DNA of 64,000 bases from Amorphophallus konjac (taxonomy: Eukaryota; Streptophyta; Magnoliopsida; Alismatales; Araceae): NCBI GenBank assembly GCA_022559845.1, contig CM040121.1, positions 514,208,566 to 514,272,565 of the forward strand. Reading direction: 5' to 3'. The position numbers and the translations under genes were made by a program. Under the pieces are notes generated by a model. That model made no database searches and had not been told where the DNA came from. It saw only the letters and a list, made by a program, of their open reading frames with translations. Shown in pieces: positions 32,657-42,874 of this stretch (position 1 is the first letter of the stretch; each line of letters starts with the position of its first letter).

Positions 32657-34065
32657 CTACATCAGGGGTTTAGCTGCTTTGGGCCTTAATTTTCCTAGTT
32701 CGGTTACATAAGCTCTCCACAGTTCGCGCTCTTCCTCCACATGCACTAACGCCTTTCCCAAAGTGTTTATCTTCCATGAAGATTTGATAACCTTCACTTC
32801 CTTGGCATCCGCTTCCGTACCTGACTCTCTCTTCGTTAGAGGAGCAATATCAGATAACGGTGGGAACAAGTGGCGGGAAAGGCTGATTTGGATGCAGCAC
32901 CGATGCGCATTGTACAAAGTAAACTCAGTCGCGCCAATCAGTTGGAGTTTAGCTTCGGGGGAATACCTCGTGAGGAGTTCGCGCGAAAGTAGGCATGCCG
33001 GTACACAAGTGAAGAAGCTTTGCATCATGGTCTTGAAGTGGGATCGCCAGTCTTCACGCTTCCTCAGCCACGGGACGCAATTCATTACATTACCACCAAA
33101 GCCTAACACGTCGGCTATGTGGTAGAGGGGACTTTGTTGGAAGATCTTCGAGGCAGTTAGCATCCCCTCGCGGTGATCAAATTTGAAATGCAAATCGATC
33201 CAACAATTCAGGAGAAGTGCGCAACCGAAGGGAGGCTTACCCATGCCGGAAGCAGTAAGACCACTGTAAAGGTAGGCAAGGATGACGGGTCCAACCCTTA
33301 TGCCGTTCCAAATCCTGTAAATCGCGCTCAGCTGGTCTTCCTCCACTATGTTGTCAGTGTAAAGGAATAAGAGAGCTCTCGCCAAACAGATTGTGAATCC
33401 CCTCATGATTTCCTCCAAGCAGTCATCGTCTGGCGATCCTCTCAGGGCGTCCATGACCCATTCCGCGAGTTTTTGAAGATCGATCCCCTTCTGAGTACGG
33501 ACGTTTCTAATGGCACCAGGCGGCATGAAGCTTCCAAGGACCTCCTCAGAAGTCACCCTCTTCAGCATTCGTGTAATCTTTATCCTGCCATCACTGTTGA
33601 ACCTTTTTAACCCAAGTAGGAGTTCTACCTCCTCAAGAAGGATGGTCGCCTCGAAAGAAGGGAAGATGAAGGTGTGAGTTTGAGGATGCCAGATCTCCAC
33701 CAGTGCGCCCATAGCCGCCCAATCCATACGAATCTTCTCATAATATTTGGCGTGAACTAGGAGCCCCTGAAGGTGCCACCTCGTGATTATGGCCCTCATG
33801 CCGATGGTAATGTTGGAAGTCAGCTTCGAAAGCCACGGCAGTTTCAAGAATTTCCTCGGACCTAGGAAGAGAGGGTACGGTTGGAAAAGGGAAGGATACA
33901 AAAGAAGGAAGAAGTGAGGGAGAAGTCGTACATGAGATTTGAAATGAGTCAACTCACCATATGCGACCGGATCATCCCACTCAGATGACCTTCAAGGTCG
34001 GAGAGTCGCCTAAAGTCGCTGCTAGGCCTGCTCCTCTTCACAGGGCGGGAAGACTCTCCTTCCAT
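32657..34065 (-). pseudogene. Antisense accessory gene W with a different protein body
   Basis: Exon 1 (34065-33958, 36 codons, start EGESSRPVKRSRPS, end LSDLEGHLSG) is clearly related to exon 1 of gene X (EAESSHSSKRSRSSG to LSELEGHL). After a GTGAGT donor, an intron of about 95 bp may end at CCTAG (33862). The following open frame to 32657 (about 400 codons) is unlike the other array members. It begins with a KFLKLPWLSKL segment, then MGALVEIWHPQTHTFIFP and LEEVELLLGL, and ends with an ERELWRAYVTELG helix. It resembles an uncharacterised plant protein family found beside retroelements (DUF7745-like, from memory), a relative of the PMD fold at best. The intron phase does not match by one base, so either there is an indel or the acceptor differs. 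The long frame itself has no stop. Confidence 0.6.
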
Positions 34066-34153
34066 CCTGGAAATCCCTAGATTCTCCTCTCCTCCTCCTC
34101 TTGAGCTTTCAAAGCTCTCCTTGGTGCATTTGGCTGAACTAGCCTAAGGGGGG

Positions 34154-34163
34154 TACTTATAGG
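34154..34163 (-). promoter_or_regulatory. TATA-like box of gene W
   Basis: Minus-strand CCTATAAGTA, about 95 bp upstream of the start at 34065, in a GGGGGGTACTTATAGG context that parallels the X promoter. Confidence 0.55.
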
Positions 34164-34169
34164 AAGGGA

Positions 34170-35240
34170 AGGGGGTAAAGGCCAAGAGACGTCACATCAA
34201 TGTCGAGTCGTCGTCGTTGACTTCAACAAAAGGTATTTTGTCTTGATCTCCCTTGTACTGTGGTGCAACTCTGCTGCTTTTAATCATGTTGATCAGTGCA
34301 AGTTTCACTAATGGACTCCACCGTCCCATCATGTGCCACCATCCGGTAACTAGTCCCACCATGCCATGCATTGTATTATATGATATTTATGCTATTAGAA
34401 CATGTCAAGGACCTTACGACCTGAACGGATCTGGAATTTGAGTTCCCCTTCAACAAAAATAATGATAATTTCAGAGGAATTTGGGTTGTACGGATATGCC
34501 GTTAAGTTGTGAAAGTAAGGGGATGATGGTTCCATTCGATGAGTTGGTGCGTGGATAAACGGGCCCCGGCTCAATATCAGCTCACCGGATCGGTATCCTG
34601 ACCCATTCTTAACAACTTGACAATATTATCCTTGGCTATTTTCTATTTTAATTTGTTTAAGTTTTCCTTTAAACCCAGCATGCATTCATGTAGGACTTTG
34701 ATTCCATTGCGGAAGATCATTCAAAGTAATTCGATTGTGAAGACCACTGTACTCCAGTTCTTACAAATATGAGATATTCCACTCCGAATGAAACACTGAG
34801 CTCTCTTGAGACGGCCCTACGCTGTTCTTTCGAAAGAGACCCTTGTTTGGATTGAACCTTAAATATTCATTTACTTTTACTCCATTTGACCCATCTTGGC
34901 CGCAGAACTTCCACATTGGCTGGTAACCGCTCCCCAAAGGTGAAACCTGCAGGTTTACGACCCGGGTACTTCCACACAGAGAAGTTGGTCTCTTTTTCTA
35001 CTTGTGCCCGAGCGCACATTTTCCCCTTCCTTGTTTGATTTCCGTCCAAGTAATTGTTGAATTCAGAAGACCTTCTTCAAGGTCATCTCATTGAAAACTC
35101 TGAAAACTTTCCAAACCATAATGTTGAAAGCGTGTTTCATCACACCTTGGCATCAACTCTTCAGTCCATTCTCACTCCATTCCACTTCACTCCAATGCCA
35201 TTCCACTACGTGTCACTCCCTTGCAAAGCCGACGCCAAGG
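34170..35240. other. Unassigned spacer between gene W and LTR B
   Basis: No supported gene. A 60-codon minus-strand frame at 34867-35049 has a protein-like composition but no family I recognise. The spacer is AT-rich without tandem repeats. A G-rich tract (GCGGGGCAGCT at about 35238) near its right end may be the polypurine tract. Confidence 0.35.
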
Positions 35241-35529
35241 CGGGGCAGCTATAGACACGCTATTTCTGACATCGTCTTGAGTAAATCTCATATTACAATA
35301 TGATGCCCCGCAGTGGCTTTCGCATTTTGAATCGCTAGAGTGCTTCCTTTTCTTTGGTCTTCTTCCGAGAGTGTAGCACTTCTTCGGAATCTGAGAAAAG
35401 CCCCCTCACTCAGAAAATCACACGGCATGCAGACGACGTCGCTACCAACCGGACGTACCAAAAAAATCCGAACTCGAAGACGTCTAACGGTTTGATGCCG
35501 ACGACCTTTCAGGACGAGTCCGGTAGGAC

Positions 35530-36043
35530 TTATTTGAGGCGTCAACTTGCCTGGACGCCTCAATCAATAAATAAAAATAAATAAATAATAATAATAATAA
35601 AAATAAAATATATAATGCTTGAGGCGTCCAAGGGACTGGACGCCTTAATGTTGAGGCATCCAGGGGCTTGGACGCCCCAATGATACAGGTCCGGACAAGC
35701 CCGATCCGCCGTCCGATTTGACGTTGTGCAAAAATCCAAAATTTGATGACGTCCTGTCAGTTGGACGCGCCCACTCGTGAGTCATGGGTGCACCTCGAAA
35801 CCACTCCCTTTACCCACTATCTACGGCTTTCGGCGGCGATTCGGTGGGCGAAAATGGGGGCGTCCAGGGCCCCGGACGCCTCATCATTGAGGTGTCCAAG
35901 AGCCTGGACGCCTCAATGAATATATTAAGATAAAAAATATAAAAATATAAAAATATTTATTGAGGTGTCTAGGCTCCTGGACGCCTCAACAGTGAGGCGT
36001 CCAAGAGACTGGACGCCCCAATCAGCTTTCCTTCTATAAATAG
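35530..36043 (+). promoter_or_regulatory. LTR B promoter: eight palindromic motifs and TATA box
   Basis: Motifs with arms GAGGCGTCCA and TGGACGCCTC (variants in the loop and last bases) lie at about 35533-35562, 35620-35647, 35651-35680, 35755-35772, 35857-35885, 35887-35916, 35960-35990 and 35992-36022. TATAAATAGGGG follows at 36035. The motif type is shared with the promoters of antisense genes Y and Z. Confidence 0.75.
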
Positions 36044-36667
36044 GGGACCCCCTCCCTCGAAGGAAGGGGGCTTCAGATCCGACAGAGGAAGGAGAGACTC
36101 TGCCGGATCCCATTTCTAACCTGTGGGTCTTTTGTAGGGAGAGATTCTGCCGGCTTCTCGGGTGACCGCGTTCGCGAGAGAAAGGCTAGCTCCATCCGTT
36201 CTGCTTCCACGTCGTCCCCACACTGCCGAAGCTCCGCCGGATCCTGCCATCAGCACCTTCAATAAGCCATTCTCTCCCCTTCTCTTTTGTCATTTCTATC
36301 GCATGCATCATCCCGTCATCCATCATCTCCTTTCATAAGGGAGATCCATTTTTATGCACGTTTGCACGATCCCCCATTCATCATAGCATTTTCCTCCTAC
36401 TCGTGTCCGAGAGGGGTTTAGAAACAACACCAACCAGGTGTGTGTCTTGCCACGATTTCATTATTCTTCATCAAGGGACTAATGCTACACTGCCATCTTT
36501 TCTGATCCACCTGTTAATTGTCTGTTTCTTCTTTTGCAAGAGTAACCAAGGAAAGCCCTCTCCATCGGTCGGCCGAAGGGAGAGGAAGAAGCAACTCGCC
36601 ATCTCCAACTTTTGAGGTAGGCGCGATCACTTTCTTTATTTTGGGGTCTCCGGCCCCTGGCGATCAC

Positions 36668-37140
36668 ATCATATTCTCGAGGCCGCGGAGAGTCATTTCT
36701 CGCAATGGCCGTTTAAATTTCCGTCATTTATATTCTGTGCTGTTCTTATATCTGCTATATTCTCGAGGCCGCGGAGAGTCATTTCCCACAATGGCCGTTT
36801 AAATTTTCGTCACTTGTATTCTGTGCTGTTCTTGTATCTGCTATATTCTTGAGGCCGCGGTGAGTCATTTCCCGTAATGGCCGTTTAAATTACTGTCATT
36901 AATATTCTGTGTTATTCTTACATCTGTTATATTCTCGAGGCCGCGGCGAGTCATTTCCCACAATGGCCGTTTAAGTTTCTGTCACTTACATCATGTGCTT
37001 CTTATATCTGTTATATTCTCAAGGCCGCGGCGAGTCATTTCCCGCAATGGTCGTTTAAATTTCTGTCACTGAAATTCTACACTTTTTCCATCCCCCGAGG
37101 TCGCGGAGAGTCATTTCCCGCTATGACCGTTTAATCATCA
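36668..37140. repeat. Tandem repeat, about 86-bp unit, 6 copies
   Basis: Each unit carries TTCTCGAGGCCGCGG, GAGTCATTTCCCGCAATGG and CCGTTTAAATTTC. GAGGCCGCGG starts at 36679, 36764, 36851, 36937, 37021 and 37098. It lies downstream of the LTR TATA box, so it would be in the transcribed R-U5 part. Confidence 0.95.
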
Positions 37141-37290
37141 TATCTTATTACATTGCATCTGTCCCGCACGCCCCGCCGGAGCAATCACCCGTGGTGGTCT
37201 CTCTCCTCTTCTCTCTTCTTTCTATGTTGCAGCAAAACGAGCCCGCACGCTCTGCCTCGCCTCCTCCGGTATTCCGCGTGACGTCGCTCA

Positions 37291-38230
37291 CACCATCGTC
37301 TGCTTAGTGATCAGAAGGAGCGCACCTTCGGTTAGTCCAGACCATCCCAGCCTTGGAACTTGAACACATTGTCAGACACGTGATTGGCACACCGTATTGT
37401 GAGTAAAATCGATAAAAGATACAATGATATTTGACTATTATATAACATCCTGAGTGCCTCTACGTGGCATTAATATTCCCCGCGATCGAGGAGCCCTAGC
37501 TCCCAAAAATTCATTATATATATATGTGACGGTAAATTCACGACACATGAGTTTGAGGGGGGAACGAAATAGTAAGGAAATGGTCACAACATGTGACCGA
37601 TACGGCTCCGAATACCTTTTCGTGCACACCCTGCTGTGGGGTTTTCAAGGTAGCTAGGCTTTTCAACACGTTCTCTCTTCTTTTTAAATTATCGAATCGA
37701 CTTATTGGCCATGCAGCCCCATTGCTTGGCGTGGCGATTAATCAAATATTTTCCCCTCTTTTATCGTCGTGAACGACTTTTATGGCATGGCGGGTCGCCA
37801 GTCCCGACCGAATGCCCACCATCGTCTGCTTAGTGATCAGAAGGAGTGCACCTTCGGTTAGTCTAGACCATCCCAGCCTTTGAACTTGAGCACATTGTCA
37901 GACACGTGATTGGCACGCCCTATCGTGAGTAAAATTGATGAAAGATACAATGATATTTGATTATTATATATCCTGAGTGCTTCCACATGGCATTAATATT
38001 CCCCGCTATCAAGGAGCCCTGGCTCTCGAAAATTCATTAAATATAGACGTGACGGTAAATTCACGACACATGAGTTTGAGGGGGACACAGAACAATAAGG
38101 AAATGGTCAACATGTGACCGATATGGCTCCGAATACCTTTTCGCGCGCACCCCGATGTGGGGCTTTCAAGGTAGCTAGGCTTTTCAACATGTTCTCTCTT
38201 CTTTTTATATAATTGACTTATCGACTATAA
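37291..38230 (+). repeat. 526-bp tandem duplication of LTR end, primer site and leader
   Basis: CACCATCGTCTGCTTAGTGA begins at 37291 and again at 37817. Each copy runs through the LTR end GTCAGACA, a primer site (37385 and 37911) and about 300 bp of leader (to about 37690 and about 38215). The sequence joining them (37730-37815) is more LTR-end sequence. This suggests unequal recombination between LTR ends. Confidence 0.85.
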
Positions 38231-38685
38231 AGAAGTTGAAATTTTTTAAATTACAGATCTTCGGATCTCTAAATAATAAATAATATTTTTTTAGATGTAA
38301 TGCTATTTTTTACTGAGAGAGATTTTTTAGATGTAATGATATCCTATTAGAAGAAATGAATGAATGACAAAGAATCACGAATGAATTGATGAAAACATGG
38401 CGCCAAATGAAAATATGGCGCCAAATAGAAAGATACAAGAATTAGAAAAAACGTTCCCTCTCCTGTCCTCCATAGTCCTTCCCCCTTCCTCCTCATTCAA
38501 CCACGGCATCCCTTTTCTCTCTCACGATCGCACCCCCCTCTCAATCTCTCACCGACGGGCGGCGGAGTGGCGAGTGCGGGCGGGCACGGCTGTGGGGGAG
38601 GATGAGGTTCTCGGGTCCTCTTTATCAAGACGACCGGATCATTCATGGGTCTATTTAATTTTTTTATTAGAGATTTATTTGCATA
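38231..38685. other. AT-rich unassigned junction between elements B and A2
   Basis: No supported feature. A GGCGCCAAAT phrase occurs twice near 38400-38428. This lies where the leader of A2 would be on the minus strand, but no leader similarity is clear. Short frames on both strands have no motifs. Confidence 0.4.
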
Positions 38686-38705
38686 GGGCATGTCAGTCAC
38701 ATATG

Positions 38706-41700
38706 TGACAAGTTTATTATGCGCTCGATCTGACTTGGTCAGTCGATTATGATGTTCGTGTCGGGACCCGGAGTCCGTCATACCATAAAGGCTATGACGT
38801 TAATTACATCCTCTAAGAAAGAGGACAACCCTTGATTAATTGCCAAGATAGGATGCCTCGAGGGATGGTACAAAGACATGAAGAATACTGACTAAATGCA
38901 CCGACGGATGCTGCGAGATGGGGTCATCTGGTTCACCATTTGTGTGAAATGCATCGGGTTCATTAATTGGTTTATTCATGTAATTAAAGGTTCGATTATG
39001 CTCATTTAGATAGCAATGTATGCCCATGAAGACGTACGTCCATGCTTTCAAGATGGATGCTCAACACAATCGGAGACATTGAAATCCCTTTTATTCGTCT
39101 GTTTGGCTAGGTTTATTAAATCAGTTAGGGCTATAACGTTAAGCATCAAGAGTTGACACACGATCAATCAGATGCAAATGAGGTTAATGCATGTATGGGT
39201 GTAATTAGCCTTGAACGGCACGGTGTTGAAGTGAGCCTAAAACGGCGCGATGATTGGTCGGGTTAAAACGGCGCGATGCCCATTTGAGGCTGAAAACGGC
39301 GCGGTACCCATTTGGAGCTAAAACGGCGCGGCCCTGGCGCGCCGGGTGGAGGCCAAAGAAGATAAATGGGATGATGAGTGTGAGGCTAAAGCGGCGCAGG
39401 GGGGGTGGGCGCCGGCAATTGGCGTGCCGGATTAGGACCGCGTCGGATTAGGGTAGGTTTGGATAGTTTGAGCTCTAATGAAATGCCAGACAAGTTTCTT
39501 AGAACTTTGGTATTATTGTTTTTTAGAAGATTAGAGGGTTTATTTAAGTCCCAGATGTACTACAAACAAGACAAGTCTAGACTTATGCGAGGTTCATACT
39601 CGAGCATAGTCTAAAGTGGACTTTATCAATGTAAATTCATCGCTATTTGGACTAAGTCTTCAGTCGAAATTTGGGCAGCATTTCCCCTTATCCAGAGGGT
39701 TACGGGGGCGAAGTGGAGACAGTCCCACAATATTGGGGTACACTCCTTAAAGCCGACAATGACAAACGGTGACCAGCAGACTTCAATAGAGGGAAAAGAC
39801 CCCGAGGGCTAGTCTGCTAGGGGCATCCATACTCTACGAGTCAAGACATCATTAAGGGACGACCGAGATGAGAAGGTACCTCGAGGGCCAGCCTACGAGA
39901 GGTTACCTTCCCACAGCCACCACCATTCCCAAGGGAATGTGTGCCTAATATCGGGCTAAAGCCTTGTTGATGTTCACCTGATAGCTCATATGATTCATAT
40001 CATCAAGGGATATGGCCATATGGTCCGACGGTGATTGAAAACACTGACGGGGAATGTTCCCCGCCCCGGGCAATGAGTTCTTCGAGGAAACGAATCATCA
40101 GATGCGATCACACGCAGAGTGCATTCGATCGATGGGTTGACAACAACTGATCATATGTATATTTATGCATCAATGAAACAGGCTAGCAGGGAGATTGGGG
40201 AGCTAGACTGAGGGTTTGAAGGTTAGCCAGAAGACTGAGACTCTGGAGGGGGCAAACGGTCGAACAGTTTAGCAGCTTCTGCAATACAAACAAATGCGAC
40301 ACTCACAAATTTCAGAGATGGCCCCTTCTCCTAGCCCATAATCATGAACAGGGAGGTATCAAGGAGTCATCTCTGGGGCCGAAGGAGAGTGCATTTATAT
40401 ACATGCCTCTATCCTGGAGAGAACACATGGACATAGTGACTATTCAAAATGATCTACATGATAGAAGAACCCCGAGGAGGGGATTTTTGATGTTGCCCCG
40501 AGAAACAATAGGGCGTATTCGGCGGTGGAAAAAAATGGAAGATCACATACGGAATATGGGGGAAATGAATTGCAATCATATGAGAGAGGTAACCCAAACA
40601 TGCATCTATTCATTCATTCAAACCCACAGGGGAGGCATTACAGAGAGCATTATACACAACTGCGGCTCGGCGTTGTCACACGAGGCCGGTTCCTATCCTG
40701 GAAAGAAAGGGGAAAACAGAGATAAATAGAGGGCAGAGGCTCGAAGAACACATGGGCTCATATCATCGCCCCTTTCATTACATCGCTCTGTTGAGCTATT
40801 TTAGCAGAAGGGGAAAGAAAATAGAAGAAGAAGAACAGAAGCCTTCCGCTGACCCACCTCAGACGTTCGCAGCAGAGAAACAGGGTATCAGAATCGAACG
40901 GGCTCTCCGCTCCTCTTCTTCTTCTCCAAGCTTCTCTCCTCTTTCCTCTATTGGCTTCCTCTCCTTTTTATCTATCCTCGCCTCCTTTCAATCTCTTCCC
41001 TCCTTTTTCGACATCAGATGGTTGATGTATATATAGAGCCACCGGCTTGGCTTCATCCGGTGTGGGTTTAGCGTGCTGGGAAGAGGCTTTCCTTCGCGCG
41101 TCGGGAAGAGGGTTTCCTTTGCGCGTCGGGAAGAGGGCGCCAAAAAAAAGGGGGCGCGCCAGATTAGGAGGGGGGGGCACCGGATTCGAGCCGTTCCGTC
41201 GTTTTGAGTTGATACTGGTCTGACAGCGGGTCCCGGACTGACTCTGGGAGTCACTGAGATTCTTCACATCTCCGTGTTCTTGCCAAACCATGGTGAGAGG
41301 TATTGACGAAGCTTTCGGGCCACTGAATGGCTGCTTTCAGAACTCGTGCACCTTCGGCTTGGACACACGGATTTTCCGCTGACGCGGCTTTCGGAACAGT
41401 GGTTTGTACTGTCGACTCGGCTCCGCTTGCATTTGTTGCTTTCACGGGGAGTGGTATGCTGCCCGGAGTGCTTCCATCTCGACTGGGCGGTCATTTGGTC
41501 ACTAACCGACCCAATATGTTGAGAAGTCGTACCCATGCCGGGTAATCAGGGTCTTCTACTGACAGAGCCTTCGGTCCCTTGTTCTGAAGGGCCAAGGGCA
41601 TTCTTTTGCCTGGGGAGGATCATTAATTCAGGTGGCAGGCCACCAGGTATACCCTTATCCTTGGTCGGACAACGGATACATGCTCGTCCTTGATTGGACG

Positions 41701-42123
41701 ACGGGTATATCCTTGTCCTTGGTCGGACGATGGATGCATGCTCGTCCTTGATCGGACGACGGGTACATCCTTGTCCTTGGTCAGACGACAGATGCATGCT
41801 CATCCTTGATCGGACGACGGGTACATCCTTGTCCTTGGTTGACGACAGATGCATGATCGTCCTTGATTGGATGGCAGATATTGTCCACGCGATACGGCCG
41901 AGTTGATATCGGTTCATTAGACAGTCCCGACGACACTGCCCGCTTGTGGTGTATTCTTCTCGATTCTCCTGAGGTGAAGTCCCCGGCATTCATACTGGAT
42001 GACCTGAGACTCTGGCAACTTGAGAAAGCTTCAATGTGTTGATCTTCTTCGGCTTCTCTACTTTAGTGGGCCACATCGTCTGTCTTTGAGGCTTGATCGC
42101 CATTGAGTATATTTTGAGTGTCA
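38706..42123 (-). mobile_element. LTR of element A2 (about 3.4 kb)
   Basis: On the minus strand it starts TGACACTCAAAATATAC after CTGGGGGGCATTTAT. The TATA box is at 41028-41035, with motif clusters at 41140-41185 and 39225-39460. The phrase CCCGAGGGCTAGTCTGCTAG (39800-39820) and its relatives correspond to GCAGGCTAGCCCTCGG in LTR A1. The region 38770-38850 closely matches 16905-16990 inverted. It also carries a tandem array of about 50-60 bp (TCGGACGACGGGTACATCC type) at 41660-41860 that A1 lacks. Confidence 0.7.
41660..41865. repeat. Tandem repeat in LTR A2, about 56-bp unit
   Basis: The phrases CTTGTCCTTGGTCGGACGA and GCTCGTCCTTGATCGGACGA alternate four times between 41660 and 41865. I find no equivalent in LTR A1, so the expansion is specific to this copy. 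Confidence 0.85.
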
Positions 42124-42229
42124 ATAAATGCCCCCCAGCCACGGGTGCTATGAGCAAGGCACGAGCGAAGTGGGACCAGCGGATGAGCTCCGTTTGGGTG
42201 GGTTTCCCGTCTGGCTTGACATAGTATTG

Positions 42230-42494
42230 GAATGACCCTCAACTCTAGCGCGGTGGTTAATCCAGCACGGCCATGGGTCTTGGTTAAAATGACGCGCACC
42301 CTTGCATTGGAAGGCTTAATATGGCGTGCCTCTTTTGAAGGGAAAGGAGGCTTAATACGGCGCATTATTTTGCGCGCCGGATTAGCCTGAGTCTATTGGA
42401 TTTAAATTTCAAAAAAATGTTAAGGGCGGGAAAAGTTAATCCGGCATGCCTTTTAGCGCGCCGGATTAGGCCCATGGAAGCCCTCCTTATAACC
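42230..42494 (+). promoter_or_regulatory. Promoter of PMD gene A2
   Basis: Motif variants such as TTTTGCGCGCCGGATTAG and TTTAGCGCGCCGGATTAG, along with shorter ones, lie at 42280-42470. A TATA-like CCTTATAACC follows at 42485-42494, about 385 bp from the start at 42875. This mirrors the A1 gene promoter. Confidence 0.65.
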
Positions 42495-42874
42495 TCTTCC
42501 TTCTTCTCTTTCTTCCTCACTTCAACTTCATTTGCATCCTAGCTTTCTCTCTCTTCCCTTCTCCTCTAGAGCGCGATGGCGAGAGTAGCGTGGTGAGTGA
42601 GGTTTTCGGGGTCTAACCCCTTGCTTTCTAGGCCCCGGGAGGCTCCTTGTAGGCTTGTCCTCGGAGCTACACCCATGGGTGTCCTATTCGGCTCCGGCGT
42701 GATGCCTACGGCCTTTTTCAGGGACCGTCACTTAGTGGACGAGTTCTCGCTTCGCCCTGGCAAACTCCCAGGCTGGGGAGACTCTGTCGAATTTTTGTCA
42801 GAAAAGACTTTGTCTTCAACAGCTGCCTCCTGCCCTTGTTTGCTTTCTTTGTATTTGTCTTTGATGCATATATC

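Larger units (their letters stand above)
35245..37378 (+). mobile_element. LTR of element B
   Basis: The end is firm: GTCAGACA at 37371-37378 followed after six bases by TGGCACACCG. Inside are an array of palindromic motifs, a TATA box at 36035, an 86-bp tandem array downstream of it, and the LTR-end segment. The left edge is uncertain, since no clean TG follows the G-rich tract near 35238. The start given is a best guess. Confidence 0.55.
17155..38230 (+). mobile_element. Tat-like Ty3/gypsy element B with four antisense accessory genes
   Basis: The layout parallels A1: integrase C-terminus, noncoding 3' UTR, antisense genes X, Y, Z and W, then an LTR with TATA box (36035), an LTR end GTCAGACA at 37371-37378 and a TGGCACACCG primer site. 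The unit is about 21 kb long because of four accessory genes and a LINE insertion. The LTR end and primer site resemble those of the A family (compare 37730-37815 with 16960-17010). Gag, protease and reverse transcriptase are absent. Confidence 0.65.

Noticed and set aside
34867..35049. 60-codon minus-strand frame between gene W and LTR B
   Set aside because: Composition looks protein-like, but no family is recognised and no second exon, promoter or homologous copy is visible. It is not called as a gene.
38397..38708. 103-codon plus-strand frame at the B/A2 junction
   Set aside because: It starts with a short GGCGCCAAAT duplication, then low-complexity sequence, and crosses into the end of the A2 LTR. 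No motif is present.
42836..42874. Start of the A2 PMD protein at 42836
   Set aside because: There is no ATG there and the extra residues are hydrophobic, not matched in A1. The ATG at 42875 aligns with the A1 start.
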